Source: CAZJPD01 sp964547795
GTDB taxonomy: Bacteria > Pseudomonadota > Alphaproteobacteria > Rickettsiales > Midichloriaceae
DNA: 16,357 nucleotides
Reading direction: 5' to 3'
Assembly (NCBI GenBank): GCA_964547795.1
Contig: CAZJPD010000022.1
Location: 1-16,357 of the forward strand
This document shows positions 1-7,106 of the stretch, piece after piece. A program made the position numbers and the translations under genes. How positions within the stretch are numbered: the first letter of the stretch is position 1; each line of letters starts with the position of its first letter. The notes under the pieces were generated by a model. That model did not search any database. It was given only the letters and a program-made list of their open reading frames with translations, and was not told the DNA's origin.

Positions 1-87
1 TATTTGCAACTTATAATATTTTCTAAGAAAATTAACAAGCTTTTTCATGGACAAAAAGCCAATATGACTATAAATTATTATGTGTAA
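1..87 (+). CDS. Possible 3' end of an upstream gene (partial, unidentified)
   Basis: One forward frame is open from the first base of the window to a TAA at 85-87, giving 28 codons, while the other two forward frames meet stops within the first 25 bases. The encoded peptide ends in TINYYV and does not match a family I recognise. In Rickettsiales the gene before lpxD is often bamA, but this tail does not look like a BamA C-terminus. The stretch is short enough to be open by chance, so this is only a candidate tail. It would end 25 bp before the preferred lpxD start. Confidence 0.2.
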   Translation, partial: YLQLIIFSKKINKLFHGQKANMTINYYV

Positions 88-112
88 ATTGGCGATGATA
101 GATAATTGGATA

Positions 113-1117
113 ATGAAAAAAGACTTTTTTTACAAAAAGTCAGGACCGTTTCCCCTAGAAAAAGCAGTTAAAGAAATTAGTTCTAACGTAAAGATTGTCG
201 GCAATAGTAAACTGATGATTAACGATGTTGCTCCTCTTATTGTAGCTGGACAAAATGATGTTACTTTCTTTTTCAACACAAAATATATTCATGACTTGAA
301 AAATACTAAGGCAGGAGCTTGTATATTAAAGGAAGAACATAAAAAGTATGCACCAAAAAACACTACTTTAGTCATTACACCAAACCCCCAGCTAGTATAT
401 GCTTTGCTTGTTGCAAAATTTTATCCTGAGCAAAATAGAGAAGCGGTAATCTCAAAATCGGCTAACATAGATGTATCTACAAAAATTGGTAATGATTGTA
501 CTATATTGTATGGGGCAGTCATTGGTAAAAATGCGGTTATTGGTGATGGTGTATATGTTGGGTATAATACTGTAATAGGTGATAATGTAATTATTGGTAA
601 TAATACAAAAATTGAATCTAATGCTACAATCGTATATGCTACAGTAGGTCAAAACTGCTTGATATATAGCGGAGTAAGGATTGGACAAGATGGTTTTGGC
701 TTTGTACCTGGTGGACCAAAGATAAAGCAGATAGGTATAGTTGAAGTAGGAAATAATGTTGAAATTGGTGCTAATACTTGCATAGATAGGGGGGCACTAA
801 GGAGTACAGTGATAAAAGATAATTGTAAAATAGATAATTTGGTACAGATTGGACATAATGTGGAGATTGGTGAGAACACCATTGTTGTAGCTCAAGTTGG
901 AATCTCAGGTAGCACAAAAATTGGTAAAAATGTAATACTTGGTGGACAAGTTGGGATAGCGGGACATTTGAAAATTGCCGATAAAGTGATGGTTGCAGCT
1001 CAATCAGGAGTAATAAATGATATTGCAGAAGGTGAGATTGTGGGGGGTTATCCTGCAATTAAAATTAACGACTGGCATAGACAAAGCATATTTTTAAAAA
1101 AACAAACAAATAGATAG
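113..1117 (+). CDS. lpxD: UDP-3-O-(3-hydroxyacyl)glucosamine N-acyltransferase LpxD
   Basis: Third enzyme of lipid A synthesis. It transfers a 3-hydroxyacyl chain from acyl-ACP to the 2-amino group of UDP-3-O-acylglucosamine in the cytoplasm. The N-terminal uridine-binding domain (about residues 1-105) is followed by a left-handed beta-helix of hexapeptide repeats (about 115-300). It carries IGQDGFGF and QIGHNVEIG, the latter holding the expected catalytic histidine (H248 with this start), and ends in the DWHRQSI signature seen in rickettsial LpxD. The 334 aa length is normal for the family. Two earlier in-frame ATGs exist (80 and 95), but I chose 113 because MKKDFFYKKSGP lines up with the usual N-terminus; no clear Shine-Dalgarno separates the options. 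It opens a run with fabZ, lpxA and lpxI, the classic alphaproteobacterial lipid A order. Confidence 0.95.
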   Translation: MKKDFFYKKSGPFPLEKAVKEISSNVKIVGNSKLMINDVAPLIVAGQNDVTFFFNTKYIHDLKNTKAGACILKEEHKKYAPKNTTLVITPNPQLVYALLVAKFYPEQNREAVISKSANIDVSTKIGNDCTILYGAVIGKNAVIGDGVYVGYNTVIGDNVIIGNNTKIESNATIVYATVGQNCLIYSGVRIGQDGFGFVPGGPKIKQIGIVEVGNNVEIGANTCIDRGALRSTVIKDNCKIDNLVQIGHNVEIGENTIVVAQVGISGSTKIGKNVILGGQVGIAGHLKIADKVMVAAQSGVINDIAEGEIVGGYPAIKINDWHRQSIFLKKQTNR

Positions 1118-1125
1118 TAGATTTT

Positions 1126-1581
1126 ATGGAAAGTGTATTAAGTATTCAGGAAATAAAAAAAATTCTTCCCCATAGGTATCCATTTTTATTGTTGGATAAA
1201 GTGGTAGAATTGGAACTGAATAAAAAAATAGTCGCATTAAAGAATGTAACAATTAACGAAGACTTTTTTAATGGGCATTTCCCTGATAGACCAATTATGC
1301 CTGGTGTTTTGATTATAGAAGCTATGGCACAAGCTGCTGTTGTTTTTGCAAAAAAAAGTGTAAATGAAAGCGTAGATGATAAGATTGAAAACAAGATTAT
1401 GTACTTTATGTCTATTGAAAAAGCACATTTTAGAAAACCTGTTGAACCCGGAGATAGTTTATATATTCACGTAGAACAAGTGCAGACCAGACGAAATGTG
1501 TGGAAAATGAGCGGTGATGCTAGAGTTGAAGACACAAAGGTGGCCGATGCAATATTTTCAGCAATATTGGCGAAAAACTAA
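1126..1581 (+). CDS. fabZ: 3-hydroxyacyl-[acyl-carrier-protein] dehydratase FabZ
   Basis: Dehydrates 3-hydroxyacyl-ACP to trans-2-enoyl-ACP in type II fatty acid synthesis, so it competes with LpxA and LpxD for the same 3-hydroxyacyl-ACP pool. At 151 aa it is a full-length single hot-dog fold. The catalytic motif GHFPDRPIMPG contains H51, and the following LIIEAMAQ helix supplies E65, the expected catalytic pair. LPHRYPFLLLD near the N-terminus and HFRKPVEPGD are further FabZ signatures. It starts 8 bp after lpxD stops, and lpxA follows after 16 bp, consistent with co-transcription. Placement between lpxD and lpxA is the common proteobacterial arrangement. FabA is excluded by length and by the HRYPFLLLD motif. 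Confidence 0.96.
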   Translation: MESVLSIQEIKKILPHRYPFLLLDKVVELELNKKIVALKNVTINEDFFNGHFPDRPIMPGVLIIEAMAQAAVVFAKKSVNESVDDKIENKIMYFMSIEKAHFRKPVEPGDSLYIHVEQVQTRRNVWKMSGDARVEDTKVADAIFSAILAKN

Positions 1582-1597
1582 AGAAAGAATATTATTT

Positions 1598-2401
1598 ATG
1601 ACCATACACAGGACAGCTATTGTAAGAGAGGGAGCTAATATTCACTCCACTGCTGAGGTAGGTCCTTATTGTGTAATTGGAAAAAATGTTAAAATCGATG
1701 AAGGAGTGCATTTGCATTCGCACGTATGTGTTGAAGGTGTAACGCATATAGGCGACAATACAAAAGTTTTTCCATTTGCATCCATCGGATTTCCTCCTCA
1801 AGATTTAAAATATGCAGGGGAAAAGTCACGAGCAGTGATCGGTAAAAACAATATTATACGAGAATATACTACCATAAATACCGGCACAAGATTAGGTAAT
1901 ATGGAAACAGTTATTGGGGATAATTGCCTGTTTATGGTAGGCTCTCATGTTGCACATGATTGTGTAGTTGGCAATAATGTAATACTAGCAAATAATGCAA
2001 CACTTGGTGGGCATGTGATACTAGATAATAATGTTATCATAGGGGGGCTTGCTGCAGTCCATCAGCATGTAAGGGTTGGAAAATTCGCAATAGTTGGTGG
2101 TGTCAGTGCCGTTGTACATGATGTTGTACCATTTGCAAGTGTTGCAGGTGACAGGGCAAAAATTATAGGAATCAATATTGTGGGAATGAGGAGAAATAAT
2201 TTTGATAAGGAGTCAATAGATGTTGTTAGAGATGTTTTCAAGGAAATTTTCTATAACACTGACAAGAGCTTTAATGAAAGAGTAGCCCTTGCTAAAAAAA
2301 GGTTTAGAGGGAAAGAATTGCAGGATATAATGAAGTTTTTAAACTCTAACGAAAAACGATCTTTTTGTATGCCATATCATGAACAGAGGGCAAATGAATA
2401 A
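1598..2401 (+). CDS. lpxA: UDP-N-acetylglucosamine O-acyltransferase LpxA
   Basis: First enzyme of lipid A synthesis. It adds a 3-hydroxyacyl chain from acyl-ACP to the 3-OH of UDP-GlcNAc, the product of GlmU encoded at 10692. The first two-thirds form a hexapeptide-repeat beta-helix and the C-terminal part is helical. SHVAHDCVVG holds catalytic H120 (E. coli H125), and QDLKYAGE and ILANNATLGGH are typical. G168 aligns with E. coli G173, the acyl-chain ruler position. The frame is open back to 1514, but that would overlap fabZ out of frame. ATG 1598 (MTIHRTAIV) matches the family N-terminus, lies 16 bp past fabZ and follows a purine-rich AAAGAAAG. It is 267 aa, the normal size. Its stop overlaps the start of lpxI. 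Confidence 0.95.
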   Translation: MTIHRTAIVREGANIHSTAEVGPYCVIGKNVKIDEGVHLHSHVCVEGVTHIGDNTKVFPFASIGFPPQDLKYAGEKSRAVIGKNNIIREYTTINTGTRLGNMETVIGDNCLFMVGSHVAHDCVVGNNVILANNATLGGHVILDNNVIIGGLAAVHQHVRVGKFAIVGGVSAVVHDVVPFASVAGDRAKIIGINIVGMRRNNFDKESIDVVRDVFKEIFYNTDKSFNERVALAKKRFRGKELQDIMKFLNSNEKRSFCMPYHEQRANE

Positions 2402-3215
2402 TAGGCAAATCAGCGATATTGCAATATTAGCAGGTCGTGGATTATTGCCTAAAATAGTTTATCAAGAGTGTATTAACAAAAACATTAAGTGTAGGATTAT
2501 AGGTCTAAAAGGTGAGGTAGACGAAAGTTTATTTCCAGGTATGGAATATGACTTATTCACACCGCATAATGTTAGCTTAATATTTAAGCATTTAAAGGAG
2601 ATGAATATCTCAAATATAGTGATTGCAGGTAAGGTTAGCAGAAAGCATTTACCTAAATTAATTTTAGATAAGACAGGTTTGCTAATATTTAAAGAGATAA
2701 TAAAAAGTGGATTTAACGATACTTCTATCTATTCTGTTATAACAAAATTCATTGAGAAAGAAGGGTTTAAAATTATCTCTCCAGATTCAATTGCTGAAGA
2801 TTTACTTGCTAAAAAAGGTAAGATTAATGCTATCAGAATAACTGAAAAAGTAAAAAAAGATATAGACAAAGGAGTTAAGATTTTAAGGGGAATTATAAGG
2901 TATGATATAGGTCAAGCATTGGTTATTGATAACGGTTTAGTACTCGGAGTTGAGGCTGTTGAAGGTACTAATAATTTGATAGAAAGATGTGCAAAGTTCA
3001 GGAAAAGTCTAAAGGGGGGGTTTTTGATAAAATTGTGCAAGCCTCATCAAGATAAAAGGCTAGATTTGCCTTGTATCGGACCGGATACGATAAAAATTAT
3101 TACAAAGTATGGTTATAAGGGTATAGTTGTTGAAGCTAAAAAATCAATTATAATCGCAGGAGCTCAAACTATAAAGCTTGCCAATGATGGTAAAGTTTTT
3201 ATTTACGGAGTATAG
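2394..3215 (+). CDS. lpxI: UDP-2,3-diacylglucosamine pyrophosphatase LpxI
   Basis: Cleaves UDP-2,3-diacylglucosamine to lipid X and UMP, the step done by LpxH in enterobacteria. LpxI (formerly DUF1009) is the unrelated enzyme used by most alphaproteobacteria. It is 273 aa. ILAGRGLLPK lies near the N-terminus, then the linker, then a C-terminal domain with GVEAVEGTNNLIER and the hallmark CKPHQDKRLDLPCIGP; D224 matches the catalytic aspartate known in the Caulobacter enzyme (D225). An ATG at 2379 is also in frame. I prefer 2394 because the family starts just before the glycine-rich loop and because AGAGGG at 2385-2390 sits upstream. Either start overlaps the end of lpxA, suggesting translational coupling. 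A run of seven G followed by five T at 3014-3025 is a possible slippage site. Confidence 0.92.
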   Translation: MNNRQISDIAILAGRGLLPKIVYQECINKNIKCRIIGLKGEVDESLFPGMEYDLFTPHNVSLIFKHLKEMNISNIVIAGKVSRKHLPKLILDKTGLLIFKEIIKSGFNDTSIYSVITKFIEKEGFKIISPDSIAEDLLAKKGKINAIRITEKVKKDIDKGVKILRGIIRYDIGQALVIDNGLVLGVEAVEGTNNLIERCAKFRKSLKGGFLIKLCKPHQDKRLDLPCIGPDTIKIITKYGYKGIVVEAKKSIIIAGAQTIKLANDGKVFIYGV

Positions 3216-3218
3216 GTC

Positions 3219-3824
3219 ATGTTTAATCCAATTGAAGAAATTATAGAAGATGCCAAGCTCGGAAAACCTTTTATTATTGCAGATGATGAAAACAGAGAGA
3301 ATGAAGGCGATATTATAGCTCCAGCTCAGTTTATAAATATTGAGATTATCAAATTAATGATGATATCTGCGAGAGGCCTAATATGTGTAGCAATTGATCA
3401 ATCCATTGCAAACAAATTTGATCTGAAGCTCCATCCCAGAAGAAATATTGATGATTTTGACACAGCTTTTACTTACTCCATTGATTCAAAAAAAGGTGTT
3501 TCTACAGGAATGTCAGCAACAGATAAAGTCAATACTATCTCAAAGCTGGTTGATCCAAATTCAATAATTAATGACTTTAAAGTACCAGGACATATTTATC
3601 CTGTGATTGCAAAGGAAAAAGGAGTGCTTGAAAGAAGAGGGCATACTGAAGCTGCTATAGATATATCAAGACTCGCTAATTTAAAACCGGCTATGGTAAT
3701 TTGTGAAATCATCAATAATGATGGTACTATGGCAAGAAAAGATGACCTTTTAGAATTTGCTAATACCCATGGTATGAAAATTTCTGTTGTAAAAAAGCTA
3801 GTTCAATATATTAAAGGACCATAA
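3219..3824 (+). CDS. ribB: 3,4-dihydroxy-2-butanone 4-phosphate synthase RibB
   Basis: Converts ribulose 5-phosphate to 3,4-dihydroxy-2-butanone 4-phosphate plus formate, the four-carbon precursor of riboflavin. It is a 201 aa single-domain protein. The active-site acidic loop ADDENRENEGD is at residues 21-31; R26, E27, E29 and D31 are expected to bind substrate and Mg2+. STGMSATDK follows, then RRGHTEA with H142 and CEIINNDGTMAR with E163, the conserved catalytic set. No GTP cyclohydrolase II domain is fused, so this is RibB rather than RibBA. It begins 3 bp after the lpxI stop and ends 2 bp before cmk. There is no pathway link to its lipid A neighbours. No FMN riboswitch would fit in the 3 bp gap. 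Confidence 0.96.
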   Translation: MFNPIEEIIEDAKLGKPFIIADDENRENEGDIIAPAQFINIEIIKLMMISARGLICVAIDQSIANKFDLKLHPRRNIDDFDTAFTYSIDSKKGVSTGMSATDKVNTISKLVDPNSIINDFKVPGHIYPVIAKEKGVLERRGHTEAAIDISRLANLKPAMVICEIINNDGTMARKDDLLEFANTHGMKISVVKKLVQYIKGP

Positions 3825-3826
3825 TA

Positions 3827-4468
3827 ATGACTTCAAATCGAAATCCCATAGTTATCGCTTTTGATGGAACTGCTGCCTCAGGGAAAAGTAGTGTTGCCAA
3901 ATTAGTAGCAAAAGAATGTGGATATGACTATCTTGATACAGGTTTAATGTTCCGAAAGATAGCATATTATTGTATCAAGCAAAATATTGATCTTAACAAT
4001 AAAAAAGAAATATCAAGGGTGATAAAAACATTTAATTTTGATAAAGACGTCGATAAGAGCAATATTTATTTAGATGCCATAAGCAATGTAGCTTCGCAAA
4101 TAGCTGTAAAAAGAAGTGTAAGAGAAGCTTTATTGAAAATGCAGAGAAAATTTGCTGATGGCAAAAAAGGGGTCATAATAGATGGTCGTGATATAGGAAC
4201 TGTAGTTTTTCCAAATGCTGATTTTAAATTTTTTTTTAACGCATCTCTTGAGGAAAGAGCAACTAGAAGGTATAATCAGCTACGAAAGAGTGGAGAAGTA
4301 ATTACATTTTCCCAAGTGCTTGACTCTTTGAGAATGAGAGATCAACGTGATAAAGATCGTTGTGTTGCCCCTTTAAAAAAAGCAGAAGATTCTTTTGAAA
4401 TAGATACTACCAGCTTGAGTATTAATGAAGCACTTGATATAATACTTAAGAAAATAGAGAATGACTAA
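3827..4468 (+). CDS. cmk: (d)CMP kinase
   Basis: Phosphorylates CMP or dCMP with ATP, returning nucleotides from RNA and lipid turnover to the CTP and dCTP pools. It is 213 aa, a P-loop NMP kinase. The Walker A loop GTAASGKSS is at 14-22, YLDTGLMFR at the CMP-binding region (35-43), IIDGRDIGTVVFP at 117-129, and RDQRDKDRCVAPL at 171-183, the lid and substrate motif of this family. The start lies 2 bp after ribB. cmk directly before rpsA is a widely conserved pair in proteobacteria, which supports both calls. The more usual loop is GPAASGKGT; threonine replaces proline here, and the catalytic lysine and following serine remain. Confidence 0.95.
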   Translation: MTSNRNPIVIAFDGTAASGKSSVAKLVAKECGYDYLDTGLMFRKIAYYCIKQNIDLNNKKEISRVIKTFNFDKDVDKSNIYLDAISNVASQIAVKRSVREALLKMQRKFADGKKGVIIDGRDIGTVVFPNADFKFFFNASLEERATRRYNQLRKSGEVITFSQVLDSLRMRDQRDKDRCVAPLKKAEDSFEIDTTSLSINEALDIILKKIEND

Positions 4469-4483
4469 CAAAATAACAAAAAT

Positions 4484-6211
4484 ATGAACATAGAAAACAG
4501 ACCTGATTTTTTCCAAGAAAAATTTCCTGAGTTACTGAAAGAAAAGTTGCAGCATCAACCAAAGGAGTCTTCAATTACAAAAGGTAAAGTCGTGAAGCTT
4601 ATGGCTGATGCAGTTTTTATTGATGTGGGACTTAAAAGTGAAGGAAGAATCCCAATAAATGAATTTTCTGATCAGGAGATAAAAGTAGGGGATGGGGTAG
4701 ATGTGTATCTTGATAGAATTGAGGGCAAAAATGGTTACATACAATTGAGTAGGAGTAAGGTAGCAAAGGAAAGGGCATGGAATAAGTTTGAAGAGTTGAA
4801 TGCTAGTAATGGAAGTATGAATGGAAAGATAGTTGGTAAAGTCAATAAAGGTGGATTTGCTGTTGATATAGAGGGTATATTAGCCTTTTTACCTAGTAGT
4901 CAGCTTGATATAAGACCAGTAAAAGACCCTTCTGTTTTGATAAATGTAGAGCAACCTTTTAAAATTTTAAAGATAGATAGAGAGCAAGGAAATATTGTTG
5001 TATCTAGGAGAGCTATCCTAGAAGAATCAAGAAAAGAAGCAAGAAATGACCTTTTATCTGGAATAAAAGAGGGCATGCTATTTAATGGAGTGGTAAAAAA
5101 TATAACTAATTATGGTGCTTTCATCGATTTAGGAGAAATTGATGGGTTATTACATATTACAGATATTTCATGGGATAAAATTACACATCCTTCAGAAAAA
5201 TTAATATTAGGGCAACAAATAGAGGTTGTTGTTATTAAATACGATACCGGAGCTCAAAGGGTATCCTTAGGGTTAAAACAACTTACAGATAATCCTTGGA
5301 AAAAATTAAAAGAGAAATATGCTATCAGGAGTAAACATAAAGGTGCAGTAGCTAGTATTTCAGATTATGGTGTGTTTGTGGAATTAGAAAAAGATGTGGA
5401 AGGTTTAGTTTATCTCAATGAGATAGGTTGGAATACCAAAAACACACATCCTACAAAGCTTGTTCAGCTAAATGATACTGTTGAAGTGATAGTGTTAGAT
5501 ATGGATATTGATAAACATAGAATTAGCTTAAGCATTAAACAGTGTACGGAAAATCCTTGGATAAAATTCGTAGATCAATACCCTATTGGGACTGAAGTAA
5601 AAGCTAAGGTGAAAAGAGTTGTAGATTTTGGTTTATTTGTTAAGGTAATGGGGGATAGTAAAGAGAATGATTTAGATATTCTTGTTCCAGCTGTTGAAAT
5701 AGGCTGGGATGATAATCCAAAAAATGCATTGAAGAATTTTAAAGAAGGAGATGAAATTGAAGGGGTGGTATTAAGCTCTGATTTAGAACGTGAAAGAGTA
5801 ACTATTAGCATAAAGCAACTTAAGGAAAATAATTATCAAAAAATTACTAGGCAACCTATAAAATCTGGAATTGTTACATGTAAGGTATTGAAGGTTAGCA
5901 AAGACTGGTTAATGGTCGAGACTCCTGAAGGGGTACAAGGGTTTATCAAGAAGTTCGATTTATCTAAGCATGTGGATCAACAAAGACCAGAAAGATTTAC
6001 TCTTGAGGATAGGATTGACGCTAAAGTTCTTTCTTATGATAAGAACCGAAGGGTTCTTAATCTTTCGGTCAAGGCTTTAGAGATAGCTGAGGAGAAAAAA
6101 GCTATAACTGAATATGGTTCTGTAAACAGCGGAGCAAGCCTAGGAGATATACTGGGAGCAGCCTTAGAACAGCAAAACAAAGATACAGCTACCAAGAAGG
6201 ATAAAGTTTAA
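4484..6211 (+). CDS. rpsA: 30S ribosomal protein S1
   Basis: mRNA-binding ribosomal protein needed to load structured messages onto the 30S subunit. At 575 aa it has the full six OB-fold S1 repeats, at roughly residues 31-90, 111-176, 196-264, 283-352, 369-443 and 460-527. Repeats 3 and 4 are the most canonical (NYGAFIDLGEIDGLLHITDI and SDYGVFVELEKDVEGLVYL). The tail, with SLGDILGAAL followed by a lysine-rich end, is the alphaproteobacterial form. It begins 15 bp after cmk with no strong Shine-Dalgarno, as is common for rpsA. It is the last gene of the forward run. No clear intrinsic terminator follows in the 160 bp gap. Confidence 0.97.
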   Translation: MNIENRPDFFQEKFPELLKEKLQHQPKESSITKGKVVKLMADAVFIDVGLKSEGRIPINEFSDQEIKVGDGVDVYLDRIEGKNGYIQLSRSKVAKERAWNKFEELNASNGSMNGKIVGKVNKGGFAVDIEGILAFLPSSQLDIRPVKDPSVLINVEQPFKILKIDREQGNIVVSRRAILEESRKEARNDLLSGIKEGMLFNGVVKNITNYGAFIDLGEIDGLLHITDISWDKITHPSEKLILGQQIEVVVIKYDTGAQRVSLGLKQLTDNPWKKLKEKYAIRSKHKGAVASISDYGVFVELEKDVEGLVYLNEIGWNTKNTHPTKLVQLNDTVEVIVLDMDIDKHRISLSIKQCTENPWIKFVDQYPIGTEVKAKVKRVVDFGLFVKVMGDSKENDLDILVPAVEIGWDDNPKNALKNFKEGDEIEGVVLSSDLERERVTISIKQLKENNYQKITRQPIKSGIVTCKVLKVSKDWLMVETPEGVQGFIKKFDLSKHVDQQRPERFTLEDRIDAKVLSYDKNRRVLNLSVKALEIAEEKKAITEYGSVNSGASLGDILGAALEQQNKDTATKKDKV

Positions 6212-6371
6212 AAACAAATCTCCGTTCTGAGTTTTATAGCTTAGCACACTTAGGGTATCTACAGTGTTGCATCCTTGCTCATGTAGCAGTTAATAACGCA
6301 GGGTTTGTATGTTTTAGATGTGGAATATCAAGACCTACGTTAGCTGAGGTTTACTTAGCAATACCATCATT
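6212..6371. other. Convergent intergenic gap, no recognised gene
   Basis: The gap lies between the ends of rpsA (+) and the dehydrogenase gene (-). It looks less AT-rich than other gaps in the window. Small imperfect hairpins are visible: ACACT with AGTGT around 6245-6270, TGCT with AGCA around 6279-6291, and GCTGAG with CTTAGC at 6343-6359. None has the run of T expected of an intrinsic terminator. One forward frame is open from 6205 to a TGA at 6394-6396, about 63 codons, but it has no ATG, no recognisable motif, and overlaps the antisense end of the dehydrogenase. I see no tRNA T-loop signature on either strand. Confidence 0.5.
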
Positions 6372-7106
6372 TTACCAGAGCAAGCTATTTCCTTGATAAT
6401 CCAAAAAACAACCAGTCTTTAACTGATTTGCATTTTCAATAATTTTTATCATTCCAAAAACAGTGTCATATACTTCTATAGATGCATTTTGTCCACCCAT
6501 ATCTGTTTTTACCCAACCAGGATGCATTATTATGATCTTTACTCCTTTGTCCTCCAGTTCTAATGAGGCATTTTTCATCAGTGAATTCAAGGCCGCTTTA
6601 CTTGCTCTATAGCTGTATTTACCAGCAATCCTATGCGATGATATGCTTCCAGCACTTGAAGAAACACACATTACTGTCTTTCCATCACTCGCAATTACAT
6701 TATCCAGTAGAGTTTGCAAAATGATTATAGGTGCAATGGTATTAGTTTGTAACATTTGGGTCAAATTTTCAACAGTTATCGATTTTATACTGTTTTCCTT
6801 GCCATCATAAATAGCAGCATTTAATATCAAATAATCTATTACTTGTTCTGAAAGCTCCATCTTAAGTTTTTTTATATCACTGTCATTTGTTATATCAAGT
6901 TTAATCAATCTCAATTTTTTATGTTTATCTGCTAAACGTATCAACTCTTCACTGTTTGAGACATTGCGATAAGTGGCTATTAAATTTTTAATGCTAGGAT
7001 TTTCTAAAAATTGGCGAATAAATTCAAACCCCATTCCTCTACTTGCCCCCGTTACCAAAACATTGCCCTGTACTTTTGCATCATATAAAAGTATATCTTT
7101 TGTCAT
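6372..7106 (-). CDS. Short-chain dehydrogenase/reductase, C-factor-like
   Basis: NAD(P)-dependent oxidoreductase of the classical SDR fold, 244 aa; the substrate cannot be told from sequence. VLVTGASRGMG (17-26) is the glycine-rich cofactor loop, LNAA (95-98) stands in for the usual NNAG, and SSSAG (149-153) supplies the catalytic serine, probably S150. YSYRASK gives Y166 and K170, so the active site is complete. HPGWVKTDMGG (195-205) and the short C-terminus are typical of the CsgA/C-factor and sniffer-like subgroup. The ATG overlaps the TGA of the upstream kinase gene as ATGA, so translation is likely coupled. Why a sensor kinase and an SDR share an operon is not evident. A role in cell envelope or redox metabolism is possible but unsupported. 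Confidence 0.88.
   Translation of the reverse strand: MTKDILLYDAKVQGNVLVTGASRGMGFEFIRQFLENPSIKNLIATYRNVSNSEELIRLADKHKKLRLIKLDITNDSDIKKLKMELSEQVIDYLILNAAIYDGKENSIKSITVENLTQMLQTNTIAPIIILQTLLDNVIASDGKTVMCVSSSAGSISSHRIAGKYSYRASKAALNSLMKNASLELEDKGVKIIIMHPGWVKTDMGGQNASIEVYDTVFGMIKIIENANQLKTGCFLDYQGNSLLW

Noticed and set aside
80..112. Longer lpxD start at 80 or 95
   Set aside because: The extra residues do not match the LpxD N-terminus, no ribosome binding site supports them, and they overlap a possible upstream reading frame.
452..1058. Three minus-strand open frames (452-688, 649-882, 771-1058) opposite lpxD
   Set aside because: They are antisense to the hexapeptide repeats of a clear lpxD; their low-complexity I/T/Y/L-rich peptides are shadows of the repeat codons.
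3014..3020. G7 in lpxI as an existing frameshift
   Set aside because: Reading through it keeps the frame, and the catalytic KRLDLPCIGP segment follows in frame, so the gene is intact as written.
6212..6371. tRNA or intrinsic terminator in the convergent gap
   Set aside because: No T-loop consensus and no cloverleaf-length pairing on either strand; the small hairpins lack a T run.
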